In this document: positions 6,373 to 14,023 of the stretch, one piece after another
Numbering within the stretch: position 1 is the first letter of the stretch
How the letters are laid out: each line of letters begins with the position of its first letter
Source: JACQZO01 sp964512325
GTDB lineage: Bacteria > Patescibacteriota > Gracilibacteria > RBG-16-42-10
Reading direction: 5' to 3'
NCBI GenBank assembly: GCA_964512325.1
Contig: CAZEGN010000003.1
Location: 35,210 to 99,209 of the forward strand
Length of the DNA stretch: 64,000 bases
The notes under the pieces: model-generated
Seen by the model: the letters and a program-made list of their open reading frames with translations, nothing else
Databases searched by the model: none
What the model was told of the DNA's origin: nothing
Program-made: the position numbers and the translations under genes

Positions 6373-8940
6373 TTACTCTTGCTTTTGTGTGAGGAACAAA
6401 CTTTTTAAACCGATTCCTAATTTTCTTTGATCGGCTGAGATATTTAATTTTTGTGGTGATGTAGCATTTGGTAAAATAAACTTGATTGCTAGAGTCTCTT
6501 TGCTGGTCATTTCTTTAGGAATAGAGAATGTAAATGTGCCACTATTTCTTGCTTCCCAGGTTGTTAACAATACATTGTTGACAGAGACTTGAATACTCTG
6601 AGTTAGTAAATTGGGATTACTCAAAAATGGTGTAATGTCTGCGCTAAAAAATAACTCTCTATCTGCTGGCCTTACAGGAATCAAAATCGTCGCTTCATTT
6701 CCATCACTCCAGGTCAATTCGTCTTCAGCTGTCGACCAGCCAGTTGTGAGATAAGTATTGTTTTCTGCTGCTTTGGTAAACTTTAGAACTTTTCCATATT
6801 CATATGGAATTACTTCATCTATACGAATTGTTTCCAGCATAATACCTAAGTTTCGAGAATCGCCACTGATGCCTAGTTGCTGAGGTGATATGGCATCTGG
6901 TAGCTCAAATACTAACTTGATTCGGTTGTTTTCAATATGCTCTTTGGGAATAGTTATAGGTACTATCTTTTCATTGGTTAGATCTCCTTCTGCTAATGTA
7001 GTGTTGTTGATTGAAATTCGTATCTGTTGCTTCGGCTGTTTGGATGTTACAAATGGTCTAAGCTTAAGATTGATGCTGATATCATTTGTGTCTTTTGTAA
7101 CTGGAATTAATAAAGAGGAAAAACGTTCCACACTCCAGGTTCCTGCTTCTTCTGCTTCACCCCAGCCTTCTTGTAAATATAATCTTGTGCTTTTAGTGGC
7201 GGAATTAAATTTATATGGGGTAGATAACGCAAGTGGGGGAAGATCATTGGAGTGTCCTGTGTTGGTATAGGTAGTGTACGTATTGATCCAGGAGCTGTTA
7301 TCAAAAGCGTTGCCTTTGACCAAGAACTTCTTCATCTCTGGTAAATACTCATTTTTCCATTTGCCTTTCCACTCGTAAAAAAAGAAGTTCCGAGTGCGCT
7401 CACTTGAAGCTTCTTCGTGTAAAACGTCAATGCCAGGGAAGGATGTTTGTAACTGAGCAATTCCGGCTACAGATTTAGGAATATCGCCCAATGTGGTTGC
7501 TTTATCTGATATTGAAAGGGGACCTTGATTGTTGAAGTCCTTGATAAGCAGTAAAGGTCGGGCGGCAAATTTAATTGCATTGTCAATTTTGTATTGAAAC
7601 TTGTTGTTTTGAGTACTTTCAGCGAAGCCCTCTGGTGTTAGGCCGTTACCGTGATCACCTAAAATTACAATGGCTGTATTGTTGTAAATTCCTAATGTTT
7701 CTAGCCTTTTTAATAATCTTTGTGTGGTTTGAAGAGCTGCGATACTTTGTCTTTTGAAAGATGATCGGTCAAAAGGCATTTCTTCATACTGGAGGTGCTC
7801 ATTAAGGGTGAAAGGAGCGTGTGCTCCTCTGAGGTGATAGAACTTGAATGTGGGTTGATTTCCTTGGGTATTTACTTGAGATTCAAAGGAATTAACGAAA
7901 TCTACATTGTAATCAAAAAGGCTCCCTGCTTCTGCTACAACTGTTTCGATATTTGTTTTTTTTGTATTACTCATAAGAGATTTGATGCTTTCTGGTAGTA
8001 GTTTAAGAGTTCCTAAGCTATAGATTGATGAGATGGCCTGCCAGTTTGTTGGAGCCTGGCGGATTTTGTAGTTGCTAGCGATTTCGGGTGTGCTGTAGAG
8101 AGTCGGATTTAAGGGGAGGTATACATCATATCCTGCTGCTTTGAATGTTTTTGGTAAAGAGTTAGTAGTAAAGCTTTCTTTAATGAAACTTTGGATTGGT
8201 TTTTCATTTTGATAATAATTTCCCGTCAAGGCTAGGCTCACTGAGGCATAGGTAGTAGGGTAGCCTGCTAAATTATTGGGGAAATAAGTAAATCCCTTTA
8301 GCATGTCCTTGTATTCTGGTCTTTCATCAATAATTTCTTTGAAAACATCAGTTTGAAAAGTATCCAAAATAAGCACAATGACATTTTTTTCTTGAGCTGA
8401 AAAACTGAACTTGTTGCTGTCGTCTGATTCTAGGCTTTTGAATAACGGTTCTTCTGGGATATTTATTATGAGGAAAACAATATTGATTATCTGAGCGATA
8501 ATAACTATTCCAGCTATTTTAGCGGCATAAGGAAGAATCCTTCTTCGATTAAGTATGGCGATGATGAGGGCTATCAAAATCACCATTGTCTGAATAATAA
8601 CTTTGACTGTATCTGGTGAGTTAGTATTAACGCCATTGAGTGGGCCTTTGTCCCAGCCGAACATGCTTTGATACCAGCAAAACAGGCCTAGTACTAAAAG
8701 TATGATGACAAGTGTTGGTTGAGCACGCTTAAAGTAGATCAGTATTAATGATGTGATAATTGTTCCGATGATAGTTATTGCCAATGCAAAAAGTATGAGT
8801 TGACTTGTGCTCAATATAAACTCACTACTATTAGTAGTGAATAATTCTAGGGGCACAAAAAAAAGGGGAGTGCCTATAAATAGCAAACTGACTGCAATGT
8901 TTTCTAATTTTTGCTTAAAGTTCGTGGTGACTTTATCCAT
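6373..8940 (-). CDS. Membrane-bound sulfatase/phosphotransferase-fold enzyme with two C-terminal beta-domains
   Basis: 855-residue alkaline-phosphatase-superfamily protein. About five transmembrane segments lie in residues 15-185, then an extracytoplasmic sulfatase domain starts at NVIVLILDTFQTDVF (metal Asp and probable Thr nucleophile) and includes ILGDHGNG. The C-terminal third contains two related copies of an all-beta unit: both have a GW[GS] start, a TW-S element, and a closing pattern [DN]A-[TS]-PQ-L-IS-D-R-LGI, like the DUF7024-type module found on surface-polymer enzymes. The architecture resembles LtaS/OpgB-like enzymes that move phosphoglycerol or phosphoethanolamine onto glycans. 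Its start overlaps the methyltransferase stop by 8 bp. Donor and acceptor cannot be read from sequence. Confidence 0.82.
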   Translation of the reverse strand: MDKVTTNFKQKLENIAVSLLFIGTPLFFVPLELFTTNSSEFILSTSQLILFALAITIIGTIITSLILIYFKRAQPTLVIILLVLGLFCWYQSMFGWDKGPLNGVNTNSPDTVKVIIQTMVILIALIIAILNRRRILPYAAKIAGIVIIAQIINIVFLIINIPEEPLFKSLESDDSNKFSFSAQEKNVIVLILDTFQTDVFKEIIDERPEYKDMLKGFTYFPNNLAGYPTTYASVSLALTGNYYQNEKPIQSFIKESFTTNSLPKTFKAAGYDVYLPLNPTLYSTPEIASNYKIRQAPTNWQAISSIYSLGTLKLLPESIKSLMSNTKKTNIETVVAEAGSLFDYNVDFVNSFESQVNTQGNQPTFKFYHLRGAHAPFTLNEHLQYEEMPFDRSSFKRQSIAALQTTQRLLKRLETLGIYNNTAIVILGDHGNGLTPEGFAESTQNNKFQYKIDNAIKFAARPLLLIKDFNNQGPLSISDKATTLGDIPKSVAGIAQLQTSFPGIDVLHEEASSERTRNFFFYEWKGKWKNEYLPEMKKFLVKGNAFDNSSWINTYTTYTNTGHSNDLPPLALSTPYKFNSATKSTRLYLQEGWGEAEEAGTWSVERFSSLLIPVTKDTNDISINLKLRPFVTSKQPKQQIRISINNTTLAEGDLTNEKIVPITIPKEHIENNRIKLVFELPDAISPQQLGISGDSRNLGIMLETIRIDEVIPYEYGKVLKFTKAAENNTYLTTGWSTAEDELTWSDGNEATILIPVRPADRELFFSADITPFLSNPNLLTQSIQVSVNNVLLTTWEARNSGTFTFSIPKEMTSKETLAIKFILPNATSPQKLNISADQRKLGIGLKSLFLTQKQE

Positions 8941-10315
8941 GGTGCTTTTTCATTAAGTAAATTGTACGTTCTGTATTTAGTACTTTTGTCTTGTTTTCAA
9001 TTGCGAAGTAACGTGCGAATCCCTTTTCAAACATCTTTTCATTATAGTCAGGAAAAATATCCTTACGTGTGCGGAGCAAATACTGAACTTTTGAGTCCGA
9101 TTTTGGTACAAACTCAATAATAAGATGATCACCTAATTGACTAAAATACTGTGCTGTCTTTTCAAATGGAACATTGTTGGAAATAGTCAAGTGGTGAATC
9201 AAGGCCAGGGCTATGCAAGTATGCGTTGGACCTCGGCTGGTGAGTGAGTCTCGTTCGCTGTTGTTCCAGCCGATAGCCGGACTGGGGTTCGTCAAATCTA
9301 ACACAAGAGGGAGAATTGCAGTTTCTTTTTTAGTTTTTACTTGTTGATAGTTTTGCTCTACAGCTTGAGGATCGATGTCAAAAGAAAGAGTGGGGATGCC
9401 TTGATCACTGGCTACTCTACTAAAGTACCCATCATTGCCTCCTAGGTCCCACACTGACGAAGGTGAGAGTTGTTTAATAAACTGAGCTACTAGTGTTTTC
9501 TTGTGTTCCAAGCTTTGATCTGTGTAATTGGTTCTTTGGTAATAGTCTCCCCACTCAGTTAACTTTTTTTGCGGTTTGAGCTTTTTTATAGTTGAGATGA
9601 GACTGTCTACCAATCCTAATGACTGGAACTTGCTAATCTTGGCGGGAGAGCTATTTGTGTCTTTTCTTTCATAGTGTTTCTGACTTTTGGCGTGAAGGTG
9701 AATATGCATTAACGCTGAAAAGTGCCATTTGCTCCTTGTTGGCAGAAAGCTGGAAGCAACATCTAAGGGAATGCCATCTAACCACACACTACTTAGTTTT
9801 CCTGCTTGAATGTCAGTGTAGTGCATGAGCATCAAAGGGGCGAGGAAATGTTGACAGAATTGACGATATGCCTGCCATGGTTTTCCTTCTTCGTATATTT
9901 CAAAAGAAAGTGTATCAATGAAAACAGGACTGCCACGTAAGAATTGAATATTATAGGCACTGGCATCTTTTAGTATCATGCCATGTTCCAATGCTGTTTT
10001 TTGTATTGCTAGTGTCAGTAAAGCAGCATCTTTAAGCTGACTGAAGCACCATTCATAAGGATAAGAAATAAAGGGGATGTATTCAGGCTCAATAACTTTG
10101 TAGCATTCTTCATTCGTAGACAGGTCTACTTCAGTATGCGGAATTAAATACTTATTTGCTACTAGTTTTTGATAGAGCCCTGAGCTGAATAAAAAATCGT
10201 AGTGTGTTTGGTAACTTTTATTTACTTGGCGAAGCAGCTTATTGTCTTTTTTAAACACGAAGCCACTGGGATCTCTAAATGAAGATCTGATTTCTTGAGT
10301 GTTAGAGTTCATCAT
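8933..10315 (-). CDS. Kinase-like N-terminus fused to a class I SAM-dependent methyltransferase
   Basis: About 460 residues. The C-terminal half has the SAM motif SVWDLGGNDGYFSRVA followed by FDIDPQAV (acidic motif II) and a later ALIHHLTISNN strand. The N-terminal half resembles the kinase-like region of NoeA-type nodulation methyltransferases: LKDASAYNIQF looks like a catalytic loop and VFIDTLSFE like the metal-binding strand. ATG codons at 10315 and 10312 fit better than an upstream in-frame start at 10360, which would overlap the preceding small gene. The neighbours make a glycan or lipid-linked glycan the likely methyl acceptor; this is inference. Confidence 0.78.
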   Translation of the reverse strand: MMNSNTQEIRSSFRDPSGFVFKKDNKLLRQVNKSYQTHYDFLFSSGLYQKLVANKYLIPHTEVDLSTNEECYKVIEPEYIPFISYPYEWCFSQLKDAALLTLAIQKTALEHGMILKDASAYNIQFLRGSPVFIDTLSFEIYEEGKPWQAYRQFCQHFLAPLMLMHYTDIQAGKLSSVWLDGIPLDVASSFLPTRSKWHFSALMHIHLHAKSQKHYERKDTNSSPAKISKFQSLGLVDSLISTIKKLKPQKKLTEWGDYYQRTNYTDQSLEHKKTLVAQFIKQLSPSSVWDLGGNDGYFSRVASDQGIPTLSFDIDPQAVEQNYQQVKTKKETAILPLVLDLTNPSPAIGWNNSERDSLTSRGPTHTCIALALIHHLTISNNVPFEKTAQYFSQLGDHLIIEFVPKSDSKVQYLLRTRKDIFPDYNEKMFEKGFARYFAIENKTKVLNTERTIYLMKKHHG

Positions 10316-10317
10316 TG

Positions 10318-10455
10318 TTATTGTTTGCTTTTGGTTACTTTGCTTTTTAGTTTTTGCCACAAAACTTTCAAACCAAATAAACCTCCTACCAGACTAGCAA
10401 TAATTACTTGAATTACCGCGCTGCCTGCTCCTGGATCAATATAGGCATACATCAT
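10318..10455 (-). CDS. Small YIDPGAGS-motif membrane protein
   Basis: A 45-residue protein if started at the double ATG at 10455/10452. It opens with AYIDPGAGSAVIQVIIA, passes through one hydrophobic segment with small residues (LVGGLFGLKVLW), and ends in a basic tail (KLKSKVTKSKQ). Short proteins with this YIDPG-G-S signature followed by one membrane helix recur beside sulfatase-fold and glycan genes in many bacteria; I know of no biochemical role. A longer in-frame start at 10518 adds residues without family resemblance. It sits 3 bp before the methyltransferase start. Confidence 0.75.
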   Translation of the reverse strand: MMYAYIDPGAGSAVIQVIIASLVGGLFGLKVLWQKLKSKVTKSKQ

Positions 10456-10627
10456 CCCCTTAAAATGAGGGAGACCGGAGATAATAAAAGATGCGACCTG
10501 TGCAGTTTCATGTATCATGATGTGTCATCAATTTGTATCTTATCTTTATCATGATGAAGATAATTCGGCAATTAAAATCTTGAGCCAATTTTCTATTTTT
10601 AGTCTAACACGTCTTTTTATGATTTTA

Positions 10628-12079
10628 TTAAAGCTTTTCTTTGCTCACAATATAACTAGTAGGCACCTCTCGCACATAGTGTCCTACGCGCCACTCTTTG
10701 CTTAGATCAATGGGCTGTTTGGCTAGATAGCTGTCTGTTAATCCTGGTGGATCAATAATGTAAACTTTTGGGCCGGCGAAATAGCCTAGGAAGCCGACAT
10801 TGTTAAAAACAACGACATGTCTTTTGCCTACTGTGTTCTCAGCAACTTTGCGTTGTGCATCGCCGTATATAGCCCAAGGATGGGGAGGAGTTATGTCACT
10901 GCGAACTTGATTAATTAAGCCCGTGGAAAGGAAGTGAAAGTCGCGTTCACTGGTAATGCCAGAAGCGGGGATGGCCGGCTCTGTGCTAACTGGTTGTGAA
11001 AACTGGTAGAGGCTGGTGGCTAAAAATATCATCAGCGCGCCTGTGATAGTGCCCGAGGCAAAGGTGTTTTTAGTATCGCTGAAAATAGTACTCAGCGTTC
11101 TATGTAATTGTGGCTGTGCACTCGCCAAGGCTAATACAAATGGTGCGGTGAAAAATCGGCCAGACATGAAGTCGCCACCATTTTTGATAACATAGAGAAT
11201 GTAGAGTAGACCGCCCAAACATAAAGTGAAACTGAGCTTGGTATTGGCTGTTTTCCAGTAGAGTAGACTCATTACTACACTGAAAATTACAGTAAGTAGT
11301 GTAATTGGATCATTATGCAAACTATCCACAACATAAAGCAAACCCTGGAAAACAAGTTGGCTCAGCGGTATGCCTGTATATAGCTTGGCATAATAGGTGT
11401 TGGGTAGTAAGTCGCCATAGTAAATGTACGCGAAGGTTAGCCAGGTAAGTAGGGGGGTGGAGCCTAGTAGTGTTGCTAACAGGGAGCGCCAAGAAATAGT
11501 GCGATACAGTGAAACTATGAGTGCGGGTAAAAATAGCAATATTGTATCCAGGCGATTGACAGCGCAAAATGCTGCAATGAGTGTGAGCAAAAAGTGTCTA
11601 CGTAGAGGCGAAATTTGTTTGAAGGAGAATGTGGTGATGACGAATAAAATGATGAAAAAGTTGGTGAGTACATTTTCGAGGCCTGAAGTGGAAAAGTCGA
11701 TAAATGCTTGTGATGAAAGCAATAGAGTGGCGGTGATGAACTGTGCAATGTTATTAGTAGTTGTCCGTTTTAATAGGAGATAGACTGTGAAGAGGGTGAG
11801 CAAAATAGAGATGCAAATGCTCGTGAAATAGATTTCGTGTGAGAAGTAGTAAGGTATGCTCAAAAGTAGCATCCACAGAGGATTGGTGTAGGTTTGTAGT
11901 CTGTCGCCGACATTCCAGACCAGCCCATAGCCATTAACAAAATTGTCTATCGTTCGAAAAGTAATATAAGCGTCATCACTTACCCAGGCAGTGCGTATAA
12001 GCATGAATGCCATCACTAACAAGATAAGTGCTAGGCTTACGTGCATAATCGTTTTTGAATTGTCAGTTTTTTTGAGCAT
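10628..12079 (-). CDS. GT-C family membrane glycosyltransferase
   Basis: 483-residue polytopic protein with about ten hydrophobic segments. The first extracytoplasmic loop carries SDDAYITFR, the acidic pair used by GT-C enzymes to handle polyprenyl-phosphate sugars, followed by YTNPLW. The C-terminus (NVGFLGYFAGPKVYIIDPPGLTD) resembles AftB-like and Legionella LphB-like transferases. It would transfer a sugar from a lipid carrier on the outer face of the membrane. Its start overlaps the WecG-like stop by 17 bp, indicating coupled expression. Sugar and acceptor are unknown. Confidence 0.8.
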   Translation of the reverse strand: MLKKTDNSKTIMHVSLALILLVMAFMLIRTAWVSDDAYITFRTIDNFVNGYGLVWNVGDRLQTYTNPLWMLLLSIPYYFSHEIYFTSICISILLTLFTVYLLLKRTTTNNIAQFITATLLLSSQAFIDFSTSGLENVLTNFFIILFVITTFSFKQISPLRRHFLLTLIAAFCAVNRLDTILLFLPALIVSLYRTISWRSLLATLLGSTPLLTWLTFAYIYYGDLLPNTYYAKLYTGIPLSQLVFQGLLYVVDSLHNDPITLLTVIFSVVMSLLYWKTANTKLSFTLCLGGLLYILYVIKNGGDFMSGRFFTAPFVLALASAQPQLHRTLSTIFSDTKNTFASGTITGALMIFLATSLYQFSQPVSTEPAIPASGITSERDFHFLSTGLINQVRSDITPPHPWAIYGDAQRKVAENTVGKRHVVVFNNVGFLGYFAGPKVYIIDPPGLTDSYLAKQPIDLSKEWRVGHYVREVPTSYIVSKEKL

Positions 12080-12977
12080 GATTTTGTGTAAAGTTACTTT
12101 TGAGTTCCTTTTCTACTAAACGAATGAATGAAATAGTGGCATTGCTGATTCTGCGCCAGCGATAAGGTTGTGTAAGTAGGCGCCATAGCCATTCCAAGTG
12201 TAGTGCTTGCAGCAGTTTTGGTGCCCGTTTCGCTTTCCGCGCATAATCTTTATGAGCTGTTCCAGCCACAAAATCAAAAGTACCACCTATGCCAATTGCT
12301 AGTTTAACCTGAGGCAGCTGTGGTAAGTGTTCGGCAATCCAAATGTCCTGTTTGGGAAACTGAAATGCAACAAAAAGAGCATCGGCTTTGCTTGCAGTAA
12401 TCCTTTGTAAAATGTGTGCCGCTTCTTCCGGACTAGGAGAACCACTGTAGGTACCAGCAATACGCAAGTTTGTTATCTGCTCGCCTAGCTTTGCGGCTAC
12501 AGTTTCAGCCACTCCCGGTGCTGCACCAAGTAGAAAGATGCTTTGTCCTTTGTCTGCCAATAGCTTGATAAGTGGTATAAACAGATCGCTACCAGTTACA
12601 CGTTCCGGCAATGCTGTATAAATGCTCTTTGGTTTGAACAATATGGCTAGCAATGACCACCATAGCTTTATCTTAAATCCCCATCCACTTTGCATTTTGA
12701 ATTTTGAATCTTGAATTTGCTTCTGTATATGTGTCGCCCAAATAATTCCAATGCCATCAGCTAGTCGTAAGTCTGCGGTTTGCAATGCTTTTTTAAAGTG
12801 ATTGTTTTTCTCCGCTTCAACAATGAATTCTGGATTAATGGTAACAATACGGGTTTGTAGAGCTTGATCAACTCTCGCTTCAATCAAATCAAGCGCCTCC
12901 TTTTGCGTAACTGCATCAAAAGGTAGAGAAAATAATAAAATCTGCTTTGATTGACGGGGAGTAAGGGGGGAGTGCAC
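12063..12977 (-). CDS. WecG/TagA/CpsF family glycosyltransferase
   Basis: GT26 enzyme of 304 residues that adds the second sugar to an undecaprenyl-linked primer in enterobacterial common antigen, teichoic acid or exopolysaccharide synthesis. Seen: VTINPEFIVEA, LRLADGIGIIWA, LPERVTGSDLF, FLLGAAPGVAE, FVAFQFPKQDIWI and GIGGTFDFVAG. Between ADGIGIIWA and LPERVTG lies an insertion of about 40 aa, of a kind common in CPR members, but here part of it (near residues 85-97) is encoded by an AT-rich repeat. No ATG is available; the start is GTG at 12977. It is the first gene of the glycan cluster, divergent from nurA across 43 bp that must hold both promoters. Confidence 0.86.
   Translation of the reverse strand: MHSPLTPRQSKQILLFSLPFDAVTQKEALDLIEARVDQALQTRIVTINPEFIVEAEKNNHFKKALQTADLRLADGIGIIWATHIQKQIQDSKFKMQSGWGFKIKLWWSLLAILFKPKSIYTALPERVTGSDLFIPLIKLLADKGQSIFLLGAAPGVAETVAAKLGEQITNLRIAGTYSGSPSPEEAAHILQRITASKADALFVAFQFPKQDIWIAEHLPQLPQVKLAIGIGGTFDFVAGTAHKDYARKAKRAPKLLQALHLEWLWRLLTQPYRWRRISNATISFIRLVEKELKSNFTQNHAQKN
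12688..12722. repeat. AT-rich word repeat inside the WecG-like gene
   Basis: The stretch is built from overlapping 'attttgaat' words, like the gap repeats elsewhere in the window, but lies within the reading frame and adds residues such as IQDSKFKMQS without breaking it. Confidence 0.6.
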
Positions 12978-13020
12978 AATAAAAGTGATTAAAGTTTGCT
13001 AGTACAGGTAATTTCCCATC

Positions 13021-13965
13021 ATGGCTGACCTAAATGTTTTATTGCAATATGCGGCAAGGGTGCGCGATCGTTTGCTGACTCAACAAAAAAGTTTTTCTGA
13101 AAAACTACAACAGGCGCAGTCACTGTGGTTTGGCACTGTGCAGTCTAACTTACCTCTTGCTAATTACCAAATTCCTGCAGTGCTGGAACCAACAATGTTG
13201 TACAGCATTGTTGCTGCTGACAGTTCACCACTAGAATTGTCTCGTCATCGTGCAGTCGAGCTTAAGGCAGTCTCATTGGCCAGAGTATATACCGATTATC
13301 GGTTAGGATCAGAGCAAATTGAGCGCCGGATTGATGATCTTTATAAAGATGAAGTGGCAAGTTTAAGTAACCCTCTTTTAGAATTGGAATATGCAGTGAG
13401 AAATAATAGAAAGGTGGATTTGGTGTTGATTGATGGTAGCTTAATTCGTTGGCAGTGGGAGCAATTAGTGGAACGTACGAAAAAGGATTTGGTAGAAAAA
13501 TATGTTGCTCTCTTGCAGGAAAGTACAGCGCCGGTATTTGCGATAATAGATCATTCCCAGAGCAGAGATATTATAGAAACTATTGAAAAAGTTGAGCAGG
13601 TTGATTTGAACAACTTAGTTGATGAGGATTTATTTGAACTCGTGCTCGCCCCTAATACTTTCTCTCCTGTATTTCAGGCCCATACACCGATTTTGCAATT
13701 GCATCCAGAGTATAAAGTTGGCTATGTCTATTATCGTGCTAGTCAGGGAGTCTTGCGCGTGGAGTTTTTGTTGCATAAGCATTTGCCTGATGCTGCTTGG
13801 GCATGTTTTATTGATCAGACTCTTAAAGGCAAAGGCTATCCTTTTATGATTGCACGTGCTCATGATGCTTGTGTCGTGAGAAGAAAAGATAAGTTTTTGT
13901 TGGAGCAAAATCTGTTAAAGTTCGGACGAATGTCGCAAAAAGAAAGGCTTAAACAGCTAGGATGA
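13021..13965 (+). CDS. nurA: NurA-domain nuclease
   Basis: 314-residue protein of the NurA family, 5'-3' exonucleases with a ribonuclease H-like fold that work with the HerA helicase in archaea and are widespread in CPR. Visible conserved pieces: VAADSSPLELSRH (first metal Asp), LVLIDGSLIRW (second acidic strand), FAIIDHSQSRD, and the C-terminal ARAHDACVV with the family His and Asp. No herA-like ATPase gene is adjacent, so the partner would be elsewhere. It ends in TGA, showing that TGA is a stop here. Confidence 0.8.
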   Translation: MADLNVLLQYAARVRDRLLTQQKSFSEKLQQAQSLWFGTVQSNLPLANYQIPAVLEPTMLYSIVAADSSPLELSRHRAVELKAVSLARVYTDYRLGSEQIERRIDDLYKDEVASLSNPLLELEYAVRNNRKVDLVLIDGSLIRWQWEQLVERTKKDLVEKYVALLQESTAPVFAIIDHSQSRDIIETIEKVEQVDLNNLVDEDLFELVLAPNTFSPVFQAHTPILQLHPEYKVGYVYYRASQGVLRVEFLLHKHLPDAAWACFIDQTLKGKGYPFMIARAHDACVVRRKDKFLLEQNLLKFGRMSQKERLKQLG

Positions 13966-14023
13966 ATTAGTTGACTTTGTGGTTCTTTTGGTTTTAAATG
14001 CTGTTTCCTGATATTTGCTATCT

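Noticed and set aside
13963..13965. TGA recoding as in Gracilibacteria/SR1
   Set aside because: TGA terminates nurA and other genes at their expected family lengths, and no gene needs TGA read-through, apart from the SET gene, where a frameshift explains it better.
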